A DNA stretch of 64,000 bases from Limosilactobacillus reuteri (GTDB taxonomy: Bacteria > Bacillota > Bacilli > Lactobacillales > Lactobacillaceae). Positions 49,470-58,973 of this stretch are shown piece after piece (within the stretch, counting starts at the first letter, position 1; every line of letters begins with the position of its first letter). The translations under genes and the position numbers were made by a program. The notes below the pieces were generated by a model, which was not told where the DNA came from, made no database searches, and saw only the letters and a program-made list of their open reading frames with translations. The stretch is taken from assembly GCF_013694365.1 (NCBI RefSeq), contig NZ_CP059275.1, positions 434,001 to 498,000 on the forward strand, written 5' to 3'.

Positions 49470-50054
49470 GTGCGACAATTATATATTCGCGATCGTTCAA
49501 GTGATTTACATGGAACGACCGTCATTCGCGATAAGAATGGTAAATCGTGCTATCTTCTTGTCGGTAAGTGGGGAATGAGGTACGATGCCCTATCATTGTA
49601 TGCAATTGATGGAGCCTTATTAGCTGAAGTAAAGCAATTAACTCTTGGACTGTTACCCAAATTCGCATTATATGTTAATCGACAACGCGTTGGAACAATT
49701 GGGAAAGGTCTTGGATTTGTTCAACAGGTTATTTATATTCGCGGTATTAACTGGATCGTTGTTGGTTCACCATTAACAAGCCGTTACCGTGTTTTTTCCG
49801 GTAGTCACTTAGTTTTTTCAATTCAACCCGTTAAACTATCAAGCGGATATTGTCATGAATTAAAGATAAATAAAAAAGAAGATGAACCTTTAGCAATTCT
49901 AATCGCTAGTATTCTTAACCATTGGGCTCGACGAAGTGAACAAGAACCTTTATTAGCACGATTAATGAAGCGTTCCCCTAATCTTAATACCAGCATGTCA
50001 TTTTCAATTAGCAATCAGTTAAACTTAAACTGTAAAGAACGTAGAAACAAATAG
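49470..50054 (+). CDS. LURP-one-related family protein (probable)
   Basis: This 194-aa soluble protein is rich in beta strands: MRQLYIRDRSSDLHG, CYLLVGKWGMRYDALSLYAIDG, LLAEVKQ and INWIVVGSP. The start and strand pattern resemble LURP-one (YxjI-type) proteins of Firmicutes, which adopt a tubby-like barrel and have no established bacterial function. It starts with GTG and lies between smpB and ung. Family call is moderate. Confidence 0.6.
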   Translation: MRQLYIRDRSSDLHGTTVIRDKNGKSCYLLVGKWGMRYDALSLYAIDGALLAEVKQLTLGLLPKFALYVNRQRVGTIGKGLGFVQQVIYIRGINWIVVGSPLTSRYRVFSGSHLVFSIQPVKLSSGYCHELKINKKEDEPLAILIASILNHWARRSEQEPLLARLMKRSPNLNTSMSFSISNQLNLNCKERRNK

Positions 50055-50744
50055 GTGAAACAATTAATTCATAACGACTGGTGGGAAGTTTTAAAGCCCC
50101 AGTTTGAAAGTGCATATTATGCGCAATTGCATAATTTCCTAAAAGAAGAATATACCCATCAAACGATCTATCCAGAAATGCATCATATTTTTGAAGCATT
50201 TGAATGGACTCCTTTTAGTAAGGTTAAAGTTGTTATCCTTGGTCAAGATCCTTATCATGGACCAAACCAAGCTCATGGGTGTAGTTTTTCAGTACTGCCT
50301 GGGGTACCGGTCCCGCCTTCATTACAGAATATTTACAAAGAATTGCAAAGTGATTTAGGTTGTACACCGGTAAATCACGGCTATTTGAAGAAATGGGCTG
50401 ATCAAGGTGTCCTGTTGTTAAATTCGGTTTTGACAGTACGAGCAGGGCAAGCATATTCTCACCGTGGACATGGCTGGGAGCAATTAACAGATGCGGCGAT
50501 TCATGCTTTATCTGAACGTCCTAAACCAGTGGTGTTCATCTTGTGGGGACGAGCTGCTCGAAATAAGAAACAGTTAATTAATACGAAGACAAATATCGTT
50601 CTCGAATCAGCTCACCCGAGTCCATTATCTGCTAACCGTGGATTCTTTGGGTCTCGACCATTTTCTAAAACAAACGAAGCACTTCAGGCAATGGGAGAAC
50701 AGCCAATTGATTGGCAACTGCCTGCCGAACCAAATTATCGTTAA
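50055..50744 (+). CDS. ung: Uracil-DNA glycosylase, family 1
   Basis: Ung removes uracil from DNA. The 229-aa protein has the catalytic motif GQDPYHG (63-69, Asp65), the uracil-pocket CSFSV, and the Leu-intercalation loop HPSPLSA followed by FFGSRPFS. It starts with GTG, directly upstream of pta in this window as in many lactobacilli. Confidence 0.97.
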   Translation: MKQLIHNDWWEVLKPQFESAYYAQLHNFLKEEYTHQTIYPEMHHIFEAFEWTPFSKVKVVILGQDPYHGPNQAHGCSFSVLPGVPVPPSLQNIYKELQSDLGCTPVNHGYLKKWADQGVLLLNSVLTVRAGQAYSHRGHGWEQLTDAAIHALSERPKPVVFILWGRAARNKKQLINTKTNIVLESAHPSPLSANRGFFGSRPFSKTNEALQAMGEQPIDWQLPAEPNYR

Positions 50745-51719
50745 ATGGAATTATTTGATGAGATTGCTGCAAAGATTAAGGGACAAAACAAGACCATTGT
50801 TTTCCCTGAAGGTGAAGATAAGCGGATTTTAGGAGCTGCTGTCCGTTTAAAGAAAGATAATTTAGTAGAGCCAATTTTACTTGGTGATGAAGAAGCGATT
50901 AAAGAAGTTGCAAGTAAAAATGGTTTTGATCTTGCTGGCCTTCAAATTATCGATCCAGCAACTTATCCAGAAGACGATAAGCAAGCAATGTTTGACTCAT
51001 TAATGGAACGGCGCAAAGGGAAGAATACTCCTGAAGAAATTCAAAAGATGCTTGAAGATGTGAGCTACTTTGGAACGATGCTTGTTTACATGGGAAAGGC
51101 TGATGGAATGGTTTCTGGTGCTGTTCATTCAACTGGGGCAACTGTTCGGCCTGCATTACAAATCATTAAGACTAAGCCTGGTGCCCATCGAATTAGTGGG
51201 GCTTTCCTCATGATTAAAGGCGATCAACGTTATATCTTTGCTGATTGTGCAATTAATATTGAATTGGATGCGCCAACAATGGCTGAAGTGGCAATTCAAA
51301 GTGCAGAAACAGCTCGCTTATTTGAAATTGATCCTAAGGTTGCGCTTCTTAGTTTTTCAACTAAGGGTTCTGCTAAGGGCGAAATGGTTACCAAGGTTGC
51401 GGATGCTGCTAAGCTAGTTCATGAATTGGATCCCGACTTACCAGCTGATGGTGAACTACAATTTGATGCTGCTGTTGTCCCATCAGTAGGTGAACTTAAA
51501 GCCCCTGATTCAAAAGTTGCTGGTCATGCCAATGTCTTTATTTTCCCAAGTCTGGAAGCAGGGAATATTGGTTACAAGATTGCGCAACGATTTGGCGGGT
51601 TTACAGCAGTTGGTCCTATTCTTCAAGGACTTAACGCACCGATTGCAGACCTTTCACGGGGATGTAGTGAAGATGATGCTTATAAGGTTGCAATGATTAC
51701 CGCAGCACAAGCATTGTAA
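50745..51719 (+). CDS. pta: Phosphate acetyltransferase
   Basis: Pta interconverts acetyl-CoA and acetyl phosphate, linked to AckA (27348-28544). The 324-aa protein has IVFPEGEDKRIL, GMVSGAVHSTGATVRPALQI, AFLMIKGDQRYIFADCAIN and FPSLEAGNIGYKIAQR, the phosphotransacetylase fold. It is the short bacterial type without the N-terminal regulatory domain. The ung-pta-tsaE order is conserved. Confidence 0.97.
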   Translation: MELFDEIAAKIKGQNKTIVFPEGEDKRILGAAVRLKKDNLVEPILLGDEEAIKEVASKNGFDLAGLQIIDPATYPEDDKQAMFDSLMERRKGKNTPEEIQKMLEDVSYFGTMLVYMGKADGMVSGAVHSTGATVRPALQIIKTKPGAHRISGAFLMIKGDQRYIFADCAINIELDAPTMAEVAIQSAETARLFEIDPKVALLSFSTKGSAKGEMVTKVADAAKLVHELDPDLPADGELQFDAAVVPSVGELKAPDSKVAGHANVFIFPSLEAGNIGYKIAQRFGGFTAVGPILQGLNAPIADLSRGCSEDDAYKVAMITAAQAL

Positions 51720-52178
51720 ATGGAGAGCTTAACGTTAACGAATCGTGACGCAACAATTGCCCTTGGAAAGAAAATTGGTCAGCAATTAGTTGCCGGGGAT
51801 GTGCTAGTCTTAGACGGTGATTTAGGAGCAGGCAAGACTACTTTTACCAAGGGATTGGCTGCAGGGTTAGAAATTCCTGATATCATTAAAAGTCCTACTT
51901 TTACAATTATTCATGAATATCAAGATGGACGTCTCCCCTTATACCATATGGATGCATATCGCTTAGAAAATGGGGGAGCAGAAGATCTCGGACTTGAAGA
52001 ATACTTTGATGGTGATGGAGTTTCAGTTGTTGAATGGGCTGAATTTGTTGAAGATGAATTGCCAGCTGACTTTTTAGCTATCCACTTCAAGCGAACAGAT
52101 GATGATAATACTCGTGTTCTGGAATTTGAACCCCATGGACAGCATTTTGACCAAATTGTAAAAAGCGTGGTGGGATAA
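51720..52178 (+). CDS. tsaE: tRNA threonylcarbamoyladenosine biosynthesis ATPase TsaE
   Basis: TsaE is the ATPase partner of TsaB/TsaD in making t6A37 on ANN-decoding tRNAs. The 152-aa protein has Walker A GDLGAGKTTF (33-42), SPTFTIIHEY, LYHMDAYRL and VVEWAEF. Full family length. A GNAT gene follows, an arrangement common in Lactobacillales. Confidence 0.96.
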   Translation: MESLTLTNRDATIALGKKIGQQLVAGDVLVLDGDLGAGKTTFTKGLAAGLEIPDIIKSPTFTIIHEYQDGRLPLYHMDAYRLENGGAEDLGLEEYFDGDGVSVVEWAEFVEDELPADFLAIHFKRTDDDNTRVLEFEPHGQHFDQIVKSVVG

Positions 52179-52688
52179 ATGGCAGATGACATTTCGATAA
52201 AGCTAGCAACGAGTGAGGATGCCGGGGCTGTTTTGCAATTTTTACGGGTAACTGCAACTGAAAGTGACGCGGTATTAGTTCCGCATTTAAATGAGATTAG
52301 TGAAAAGACAGAAGCAAAAAATATCGATTTAATAAATCAATTTGATGATTGTGTTATTTTACTTGCGATGCTCAGCGAAGAGATTGTGGGGATGGTTACT
52401 GTAATGGTATTAGATCATCAACCGACAACCGGTGAATTAGGAGTCGTGGTACGGAAAAAGTATTGGCGAAACGGAATCGGTCGCTTATTAGTCGATGAAG
52501 CAGAATATTGGTTTAATACTTATAGTAGTTTAGAAAATTTGGTCCTGACAGTTTTTGAGGATAATATTCCGGCAATTAATCTTTATCAGCAATTACACTT
52601 TGTTACAATAGGAAAAACAGTTGAGCAGGGTCGTAATGTCCTGCAAATGCAATACGATAATAAAAAAGAGGAAACAATGGAAAAGTAA
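52179..52688 (+). CDS. GNAT family N-acetyltransferase
   Basis: This 169-aa protein has the GNAT fold: the acetyl-CoA-binding loop RKKYWRNGIGRLLVDEA and the C-terminal NIPAINLYQQLHFV. It acetylates an amine of unknown identity. It lies after tsaE, but lacks specific features of RimI. Confidence 0.85.
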   Translation: MADDISIKLATSEDAGAVLQFLRVTATESDAVLVPHLNEISEKTEAKNIDLINQFDDCVILLAMLSEEIVGMVTVMVLDHQPTTGELGVVVRKKYWRNGIGRLLVDEAEYWFNTYSSLENLVLTVFEDNIPAINLYQQLHFVTIGKTVEQGRNVLQMQYDNKKEETMEK

Positions 52689-53111
52689 ATGACAGATATT
52701 AATCTTAAAGGTGGAAAACTAAGTATTGAACAACTTAATACTATTTTTGAAACCATCCCCGTAGAATTCGATTTCATTGATGAAAATGATATCATTCGCT
52801 GGTCATCAGCTAATCGGCATCGTTTATTCAAGCGAACGGATGCAGACTTAGATAAACATGTGCTTGAGGTTCATCCCGGGCATAGTCAAGGCCATGTTAA
52901 GCAAGTACTTCATGATATGCATAGCGGAGACCGTGATTCAATTAGCATTATGATCAAGCATCATGGTCAACCTGTAAATATTGCTTTTTATGCCTTACGT
53001 GATGATCAAAATAAATACCTTGGATGTGTAGAGGTAACGCAAGATGTTAGTAAACAGCAAACAAAGGGATCCTTCTGGCGAAACATTATGCAAGTCCTAC
53101 ATAAAAAATAA
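52689..53111 (+). CDS. PAS domain protein (DUF438/PAS_10-like)
   Basis: This 140-aa protein is a stand-alone PAS module: LNTIFETIPVEFDFIDENDIIRW, LFKRTDADLDKHVLEVHPGHSQGHV and LGCVEVTQDVSKQQ (each shorter than the family block). It resembles the C-terminal PAS of DUF438 proteins, where HP-containing motifs like VHPGHS are conserved. No kinase or effector domain is fused. It might sense a small ligand or redox state; the partner is unknown. Confidence 0.75.
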   Translation: MTDINLKGGKLSIEQLNTIFETIPVEFDFIDENDIIRWSSANRHRLFKRTDADLDKHVLEVHPGHSQGHVKQVLHDMHSGDRDSISIMIKHHGQPVNIAFYALRDDQNKYLGCVEVTQDVSKQQTKGSFWRNIMQVLHKK

Positions 53112-53648
53112 ATGAATTTTATAGCAATGGACTTTGAAACTGCTAATGGTAAGCGTTACAGTGCATGTTCGCTCGCACTCACAATCGTTCGGAATGGACA
53201 AATTGCCGACGAATTTTACACCCTAATTAATCCTCATACTAAATTCTTTTGGCGTAATACACAGATCCACGGTATTCATGAACGTGACGTCCAAAATGCG
53301 CCTGATTTTCCAGAAGTATGGGAACATATCAACCAATTCTACACTCCTGATAAATTAGTTATTGCCCATAATAATCGATTTGATAATAGCGTTTTAAGGA
53401 ATACGTTAGAACATTACAATATCGAAGTCCCCGCCTACCAGACGCTCGATACCGTTGCTTCAAGCCGCCAGTTGATTCCAGGATTAACAAATTATAAACT
53501 TAATACTGTTTGTGACGCGTTAAATATTGACCTTCATCACCACCATAATGCTCTTGATGATGCCCAGGCTTGCGCTAACATTCTGCTTTATCAAAGCAAG
53601 CATTTTACCCCACAACAGATTCAGCCCTTTATTAATTTAATCGGCTAA
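53112..53648 (+). CDS. DEDDh 3'-5' exonuclease (DnaQ-like)
   Basis: This 178-aa exonuclease has Exo I MDFETAN (6-12, Asp7 and Glu9), Exo II NRFDNSVLRN and Exo III HHHNALDDAQA, with His and Asp typical of DEDDh enzymes. It is the stand-alone epsilon-like type, not fused to a polymerase or a helicase. It could function in DNA repair or RNA turnover. Confidence 0.9.
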   Translation: MNFIAMDFETANGKRYSACSLALTIVRNGQIADEFYTLINPHTKFFWRNTQIHGIHERDVQNAPDFPEVWEHINQFYTPDKLVIAHNNRFDNSVLRNTLEHYNIEVPAYQTLDTVASSRQLIPGLTNYKLNTVCDALNIDLHHHHNALDDAQACANILLYQSKHFTPQQIQPFINLIG

Positions 53649-54545
53649 ATGGCTAATTTGATGAACGAATTTCCTGATATTGAAATTAAACAAGATGAAC
53701 CATTAATGAATTACACCTATACTAAAACAGGAGGTCCAGCTGACTGGTTGGCTTTTCCCGAAACGATTGACCAGGTAAAAGAATTGGTTGATTATGTTCG
53801 TGAGCATAAAATGGGCTTAACGGTTTTAGGAAACGCCAGTAATTTGATTGTTGGCGATGGCGGTATAGATGATTTAACAATTATTCTTACGCGGCTTAAT
53901 AAAATTGAAGTTCATGATAATAAGGTAACGGCACAGGCAGGAGCATCTTATATTGCAACAACCGAGGCAGCCCGTGATAGTGAACTTACTGGATTAGAAT
54001 TTGCTGCTGGTATTCCGGGCAGTATTGGTGGGGCTGTCTTCATGAATGCCGGTGCATATGGTGGTGAAACTAAAAATGTTGTTTCTGAGGCTACCGTAAT
54101 GCTTCCCGATGGAACGATCAAACATCTTACGAATGAAGAATTAGACTTTGGCTATCGGCATAGCAGTATTCAAGATAATAATGGTGTCGTGTTGGATGCT
54201 ACGTTTGCTTTGGAACCGGGTAAGTATGATGATATCAAAGCAAGGATGGACGACCTAAATGAACGGCGAGAGGCTAAGCAGCCATTAGATCTCCCATCTT
54301 GTGGAAGTGTCTTTAAACGGCCAGAAGGATATTATGCCGGAAAGTTGATTCATGATGCTGGATTGCAAGGATATACTTCAGGTGGAGCGCAGGTTTCGAC
54401 TAAGCATGCCGGCTTTATCGTTAATATTGACCATGGAACCGCAGCAGACTACGTAAATGTTATCCATCATGTCCAAAAGACAGTTAAAGAAAAATTTGGT
54501 GTTGATCTTGAAACCGAAGTAAGGATTATCGGCCGGCAAGATTAA
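53649..54545 (+). CDS. murB: UDP-N-acetylenolpyruvoylglucosamine reductase
   Basis: MurB reduces enolpyruvyl-UDP-GlcNAc to UDP-MurNAc. The 298-aa type IIb enzyme binds FAD through [34 protein letters not shown] and YRHSSIQD. The proton donor Ser lies in CGSVFKRP and the final Glu in ETEVRIIG. It has normal length and intact motifs. Confidence 0.97.
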   Translation: MANLMNEFPDIEIKQDEPLMNYTYTKTGGPADWLAFPETIDQVKELVDYVREHKMGLTVLGNASNLIVGDGGIDDLTIILTRLNKIEVHDNKVTAQAGASYIATTEAARDSELTGLEFAAGIPGSIGGAVFMNAGAYGGETKNVVSEATVMLPDGTIKHLTNEELDFGYRHSSIQDNNGVVLDATFALEPGKYDDIKARMDDLNERREAKQPLDLPSCGSVFKRPEGYYAGKLIHDAGLQGYTSGGAQVSTKHAGFIVNIDHGTAADYVNVIHHVQKTVKEKFGVDLETEVRIIGRQD

Positions 54546-55469
54546 ATGAGCAATAATGTAGTTGTTTTAGGAAGTATTAACGTTGATACTACTTATCACG
54601 TTGATCGCTTCCCTCAACCTGGTGAAACCATTTCAGCAGTAAGTAAGAGTTCTGCTCCTGGTGGTAAGGGTGCCAATCAAGCAGTTGCAGCAGCCCGCTC
54701 TGGTGCCAAGACGGCTTTTATTGGGGCAGTTGGTTCTGATAAAGAAGGAGCTTACATGCTTGAATCATTGGCTGATGATCATATTGATACACGCCATATC
54801 ATGACTGATAAGTTACATGGCACTGGTAGTGCTGCGATTACTTTAGATGCTAATGGTCAAAATGACATTATGGTATATGGCGGTGCTAATCAAGCAATGA
54901 CCACTGATGTTCTTGCAGGTATTGATGATGTTTTAGAAGATGCTGACTTTTTAATTAGTCAATTTGAAACACCACAAGAAGTGGCTTTAGATGCATTTAA
55001 GCAAGCTAAAAAATACGGTGTTACTACTCTTTTAAATCCAGCACCAGCTCATGAGATTTTACCAGAGTTATTAAAATATACAGATGTTATTACGCCTAAT
55101 GAAAGTGAATGCGCCTTATTAACAGGTATTGAAATTACTGATGAAGAATCAATGTTAAAGAGTGCTGATTACTTCCGTGAACGGGGAGTTAAGCACCTTT
55201 TGATTACTTTAGGCTCAAAAGGAGTATTTTACTCTACACCTACAGCTCATGGATTAGTTCCAGCATTTAAGGTTAAGGCAGTTGATACTACAGCAGCTGG
55301 TGATACATTCCTTGGGGCATTAAGTTCACAATTAGAAAAGGACTTATCAAATGTTGACAAGGCACTTGTCTACGCACAACGAGCATCTAGTTTGACTGTC
55401 CAACAAATGGGAGCAATGCCTTCTATTCCAAACCATGATGCGGTTATAAAAGCATTAGCAGAAAATTAA
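54546..55469 (+). CDS. rbsK: Ribokinase
   Basis: RbsK phosphorylates ribose to ribose 5-phosphate, which enters the phosphoketolase pathway. The 307-aa PfkB-family kinase has VVLGSINVDTTYHVD, GGKGANQAVAAAR and the catalytic DTTAAGDTFLG. With rbsD and an MFS transporter next to it, this is a ribose utilisation module. Confidence 0.95.
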   Translation: MSNNVVVLGSINVDTTYHVDRFPQPGETISAVSKSSAPGGKGANQAVAAARSGAKTAFIGAVGSDKEGAYMLESLADDHIDTRHIMTDKLHGTGSAAITLDANGQNDIMVYGGANQAMTTDVLAGIDDVLEDADFLISQFETPQEVALDAFKQAKKYGVTTLLNPAPAHEILPELLKYTDVITPNESECALLTGIEITDEESMLKSADYFRERGVKHLLITLGSKGVFYSTPTAHGLVPAFKVKAVDTTAAGDTFLGALSSQLEKDLSNVDKALVYAQRASSLTVQQMGAMPSIPNHDAVIKALAEN

Positions 55470-55865
55470 ATGAAGAAAACAGGGATTATTAATTCAGAAG
55501 TTTCAGCTGTCGTGGCTAATATGGGACATATGGATTGGTTATCAATTGGTGATGCCGGAATGCCCGTTCCATTTGGTACTAAGAAGATTGATTTGGCTGT
55601 TGATAAGGAATTGCCAAGCTTTATGGACGTATTGAATAATGTTCTTAAGGAAATGAAGGTTCAAAAGATTTACTTAGCTGAAGAAATCAAGGATCAAAAT
55701 CCAGAACAACTTGAAAATATTAAGAAGGCATTACCAGATGTTGAGATTGCATTTATGCCTCATAGTGAGCTTAAGAAGAGTCTTGCTAAGACGCATGCCT
55801 TTATTCGGACAGGGGAAATGACGCCATACTCAAACATTATCCTTGAATCAGGCGTAACATTTTAA
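55470..55865 (+). CDS. rbsD: D-ribose pyranase
   Basis: RbsD converts beta-pyranose ribose to the furanose form used by RbsK. The 131-aa protein has the conserved [34 protein letters not shown] (catalytic His in GHMD) and ends with [19 protein letters not shown], both shortened family blocks. Normal length. Confidence 0.96.
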   Translation: MKKTGIINSEVSAVVANMGHMDWLSIGDAGMPVPFGTKKIDLAVDKELPSFMDVLNNVLKEMKVQKIYLAEEIKDQNPEQLENIKKALPDVEIAFMPHSELKKSLAKTHAFIRTGEMTPYSNIILESGVTF

Positions 55866-57221
55866 ATGGAAAATGAAGTAAAAAAAGATAAGGGACAAAG
55901 TTGGGTTCAACTGTCAGACGGTTATTTAAGTCGGACACCAATGTTCCAATTTGTTATTTTATGTTTAATCTTCCCATTATGGGGAGCAGCGGCCAGTCTT
56001 AATGATATTTTGATTACACAATTTAAGACGGTTTTCACCTTAAATGATACTGCAACGGCCTTTGTTCAAAGTGCCTTTTACGGTGGTTATTTCTTAATGG
56101 CAATTCCGGCTTCAATTCTTATTAAGAAGACATCATATAAGTTAGCAATTCTTATTGGGCTATTATTTTATATTATTGGTTGTGGAATGTTTTTCCCAGC
56201 TTCACATGTTGCTACTTATAGTATGTTTTTAGTTGCTATTTTTGCTATTGCTATTGGTTTGAGTTTTCTTGAAACTAGTTGTGATACGTATGCAACGATG
56301 TTTGGACCAAAAGAAACTGCTAACAAACGGTTAAACGTTGCTAATGTTTTGATTCCTCTTGGTGATATCATGGGAATCGTTCTTGGTAAGTACCTTATTT
56401 TCGGTGAAGGTGGAAACATTGCCGACAAGGTTGCTAAGATGTCAAAATCTGAGGCAGAAGCTTACAATGAACACTTGCTTCAATTGACTTTGCAGCCTTA
56501 TAAGTACATCTTGATTGTTTTAATCATCATCTTTATCGTTTTGGCAGTTACTAAGATGCCTCGCGCTAAGGCCTTCTCAACTGGTTCTGAAACTAAAGAA
56601 GACCAACCATCACTTGGCGAAACTTTCAACTACTTATTCCACAATAAGCGGTACATGAAAGGGGTTCTCTGTCAGTTTATTTATGCTGGTATGCAAACGA
56701 CTGTATGGTCATTCACTATTCGGTTAGCATTACGCCTTGATTCTCATATTTCTGATGCAGCTGCTTCAACTTTCATGATCTATAGTTACATCGCTTGGTT
56801 CTTTGGTAAGTTAGTTGCAAACTGGTTCCTTGACCGTTACTCAATTACTAAGGTATTAACTTGGTTCTCATTACTTGGAACAATTTCATTAGTAATTACC
56901 TTTACTGTTCCTAACATCACAGCGGTAATTGCGGCAATCGCAACTAGTTTCTTCTTTGGACCAGAATGGCCAACGATCTATGCTCATACCCTTGATCAAA
57001 TTCATGAAAAGAAGTACACCGAAACTGGTGGTGCATTTATCGTTATGTCCTTAATTGGTGGGGCAATTGTTCCAACAATTCAAGGACGGGTATCAGATTT
57101 AACTGGTTCAATGCAGTTATCATTCATTGTCCCAGCAATTTGTTTCGCACTTATCACTATTTACTTCTGGACTGAGCACCGTTGGGAAAAGGCTCATCCA
57201 AATGAAGTGCAAGAACACTAA
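55866..57221 (+). CDS. FucP-type MFS sugar transporter, probable ribose:H+ symporter
   Basis: This 451-aa protein has about twelve hydrophobic spans and FHS/FucP-family features: ATAFVQSAFYGGYFLMAIP, GLSFLETSCDTYAT and NVLIPLGDIMGI. The cell location next to rbsKD suggests that it imports ribose, instead of fucose or a polyol. Substrate is inference from context. Confidence 0.85.
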   Translation: MENEVKKDKGQSWVQLSDGYLSRTPMFQFVILCLIFPLWGAAASLNDILITQFKTVFTLNDTATAFVQSAFYGGYFLMAIPASILIKKTSYKLAILIGLLFYIIGCGMFFPASHVATYSMFLVAIFAIAIGLSFLETSCDTYATMFGPKETANKRLNVANVLIPLGDIMGIVLGKYLIFGEGGNIADKVAKMSKSEAEAYNEHLLQLTLQPYKYILIVLIIIFIVLAVTKMPRAKAFSTGSETKEDQPSLGETFNYLFHNKRYMKGVLCQFIYAGMQTTVWSFTIRLALRLDSHISDAAASTFMIYSYIAWFFGKLVANWFLDRYSITKVLTWFSLLGTISLVITFTVPNITAVIAAIATSFFFGPEWPTIYAHTLDQIHEKKYTETGGAFIVMSLIGGAIVPTIQGRVSDLTGSMQLSFIVPAICFALITIYFWTEHRWEKAHPNEVQEH

Positions 57222-58073
57222 ATGCAATTTATAATTTCGCTTCTAACATGGCAGAATCTGATTCACTTAATTGATATCTTAGTAATTTGGTTTTTAATCT
57301 ACGAGTTATTAATGTTGATTCGTGGTACAAGAGCTGTCCAACTATTTCGTGGTATTCTGATCATTATTTTGGTTAAGATTGTTAGTTGGTATGTTGGTTT
57401 AAGTACTGTTTCGTGGGTAATGGACCAGATTATCAACTGGGGTGTTATTGCAATTGTCATTATCTTCCAGCCAGAGATTCGGCGCGGACTGGAACACCTT
57501 GGTCGAGGAACTTTCTTTACTCATAATCAAACAGCAAATGAGAAAGAAGAAGATATGATTAAGCAATTAGACCAAGCGATTCAGTACATGTCAAAGCGAA
57601 GAATTGGTGCTTTAATGAGTATTCAAATGAAGACTGGTCTAGAAGAGTATATTGAAACAGGTATTCCACTCGATGCTGATATTTCAGGGGCATTACTTAT
57701 TAATACTTTTATTCCTAATACGCCCTTACATGATGGAGCAGTGATTATAAAAAATAATCGGATTGCAGTAGCGGCTGCTTATCTTCCTTTGTCTGATAGT
57801 AAATTGATTCCTAAAGAATTAGGGACACGACATCGGGCTGCTGTCGGAATTAGTGAAGTGACAGATGCATTGACAATTGTTATTTCAGAAGAAACCGGCG
57901 AAGTTTCAATTACGAAAGATAATGAATTAATTCGAAACATGTCGCGAGATGAATACCTAAAGTTCTTACGTGCTCAGTTGTATACGCATGAGCCTCAACA
58001 CGAAAACTTGGTAACAGAACTTTATGCTAAGTTTCAACGTAAAGGAGGTGGCCGTCATGGGCAAGGACACTAA
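57222..58073 (+). CDS. cdaA: Diadenylate cyclase CdaA
   Basis: CdaA makes c-di-AMP from two ATP molecules, controlling potassium, osmolyte and cell wall homeostasis. The 283-aa protein has three N-terminal hydrophobic helices (about 12-26, 41-60 and 68-82) and the DAC domain with DGA (171-173) and RHR (203-205). The end carries GGAGG eight bases before the native CdaR start (58057). The last 17 bases are duplicated in cdaR. Confidence 0.97.
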   Translation: MQFIISLLTWQNLIHLIDILVIWFLIYELLMLIRGTRAVQLFRGILIIILVKIVSWYVGLSTVSWVMDQIINWGVIAIVIIFQPEIRRGLEHLGRGTFFTHNQTANEKEEDMIKQLDQAIQYMSKRRIGALMSIQMKTGLEEYIETGIPLDADISGALLINTFIPNTPLHDGAVIIKNNRIAVAAAYLPLSDSKLIPKELGTRHRAAVGISEVTDALTIVISEETGEVSITKDNELIRNMSRDEYLKFLRAQLYTHEPQHENLVTELYAKFQRKGGGRHGQGH

Positions 58074-58090
58074 ATGGGCAAGGACACTAA
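58044..58090 (+). promoter_or_regulatory. Native ribosome site and duplicated start at cdaA/cdaR
   Basis: GGAGG at 58044-58048 stands eight bases before ATG 58057, which opens ATGGGCAAGGACACTAA (58057-58073). The same 17 bases recur at 58074-58090. The ribosome site therefore serves the first copy of the start codon, not the second. Confidence 0.85.
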
Positions 58091-58973
58091 AGGCTTCTTT
58101 CGCCGGAAATGGTTTTTGAGAATTATTTCGTTAATCCTAGCACTCTTTCTATTCATGTATGTAAATGGGAGCAAAAGCGGCTTCCTTCGTCAAAATACTC
58201 GGAATAATAACCAGAGTAGTGCTTTAATGTCGAATAAATCCGTTACCCTTCGAATGCCCCTTGATGTAACAATTGATAATAATAAGTATATTGTCAGCGG
58301 GTATCCTCAATATGTTAAGGTTAAGGTAACCGGTCCTTCCGCATTGGTTACAACTACCTCTAATACTCAAAATTTTAAGGTGTATGCGGATTTGTCTGAC
58401 TTGACTCCTGGTAAACACCGAGTAAAGTTAAAAACGAGTGGGTTAAATTCAGAATTAACTTCTAAAATTGAGCCACAATATATTAATGTTAATATTCAAC
58501 CACGCAAGACGATTACAATGAAAGTAACTATTCGTTTGAGTACTAGAGATTTGGATAATGGCTATAAGCTTGGACGTCCACATAGTGATATTCAGACTGT
58601 CCAAGTTACTGGTTCACGAGATGAAGTTAATAAAGTAAATCGAATTGTTGCTTTTGTAGCAATTCCGCACGATGCAAAGGATAGTATTGCACGACAGGTA
58701 ACACTACAAGCAATTGATCGGAATGGTCAAACACTTAATGTTGTGATTTCACCAACTACTACTAATGTTTCTATTCCTATTTCTGCGGGTTCACAAAGCA
58801 GCAGTTCAAATGATAGTTCATCAAGTAGTAGTGGTAGTGAAGAGAGTGAAGAAGCAAAGAGTAATTCAAGAGCAACATCGCGAAATGACTCTTCAGATTC
58901 TTCATCTGAAACATCCCAATCTTCAAGCAGCATAAGTAATGAAGATTCAAGTTCAAGTAGTCGAAATCAATAA
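58074..58973 (+). CDS. cdaR: CdaA regulatory protein CdaR (YbbR-domain protein)
   Basis: CdaR binds CdaA and alters its cyclase activity. The 299-aa protein has one N-terminal hydrophobic segment (about 12-27), a string of extracellular YbbR repeats (SGYPQYVKVKVTGPSALV; KPHSDIQTVQVTGS-like second repeat) and a 55-residue low-complexity Ser tail starting near 237. The cda operon order cdaA-cdaR-glmM is conserved. Confidence 0.93.
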   Translation: MGKDTKGFFRRKWFLRIISLILALFLFMYVNGSKSGFLRQNTRNNNQSSALMSNKSVTLRMPLDVTIDNNKYIVSGYPQYVKVKVTGPSALVTTTSNTQNFKVYADLSDLTPGKHRVKLKTSGLNSELTSKIEPQYINVNIQPRKTITMKVTIRLSTRDLDNGYKLGRPHSDIQTVQVTGSRDEVNKVNRIVAFVAIPHDAKDSIARQVTLQAIDRNGQTLNVVISPTTTNVSIPISAGSQSSSSNDSSSSSSGSEESEEAKSNSRATSRNDSSDSSSETSQSSSSISNEDSSSSSRNQ

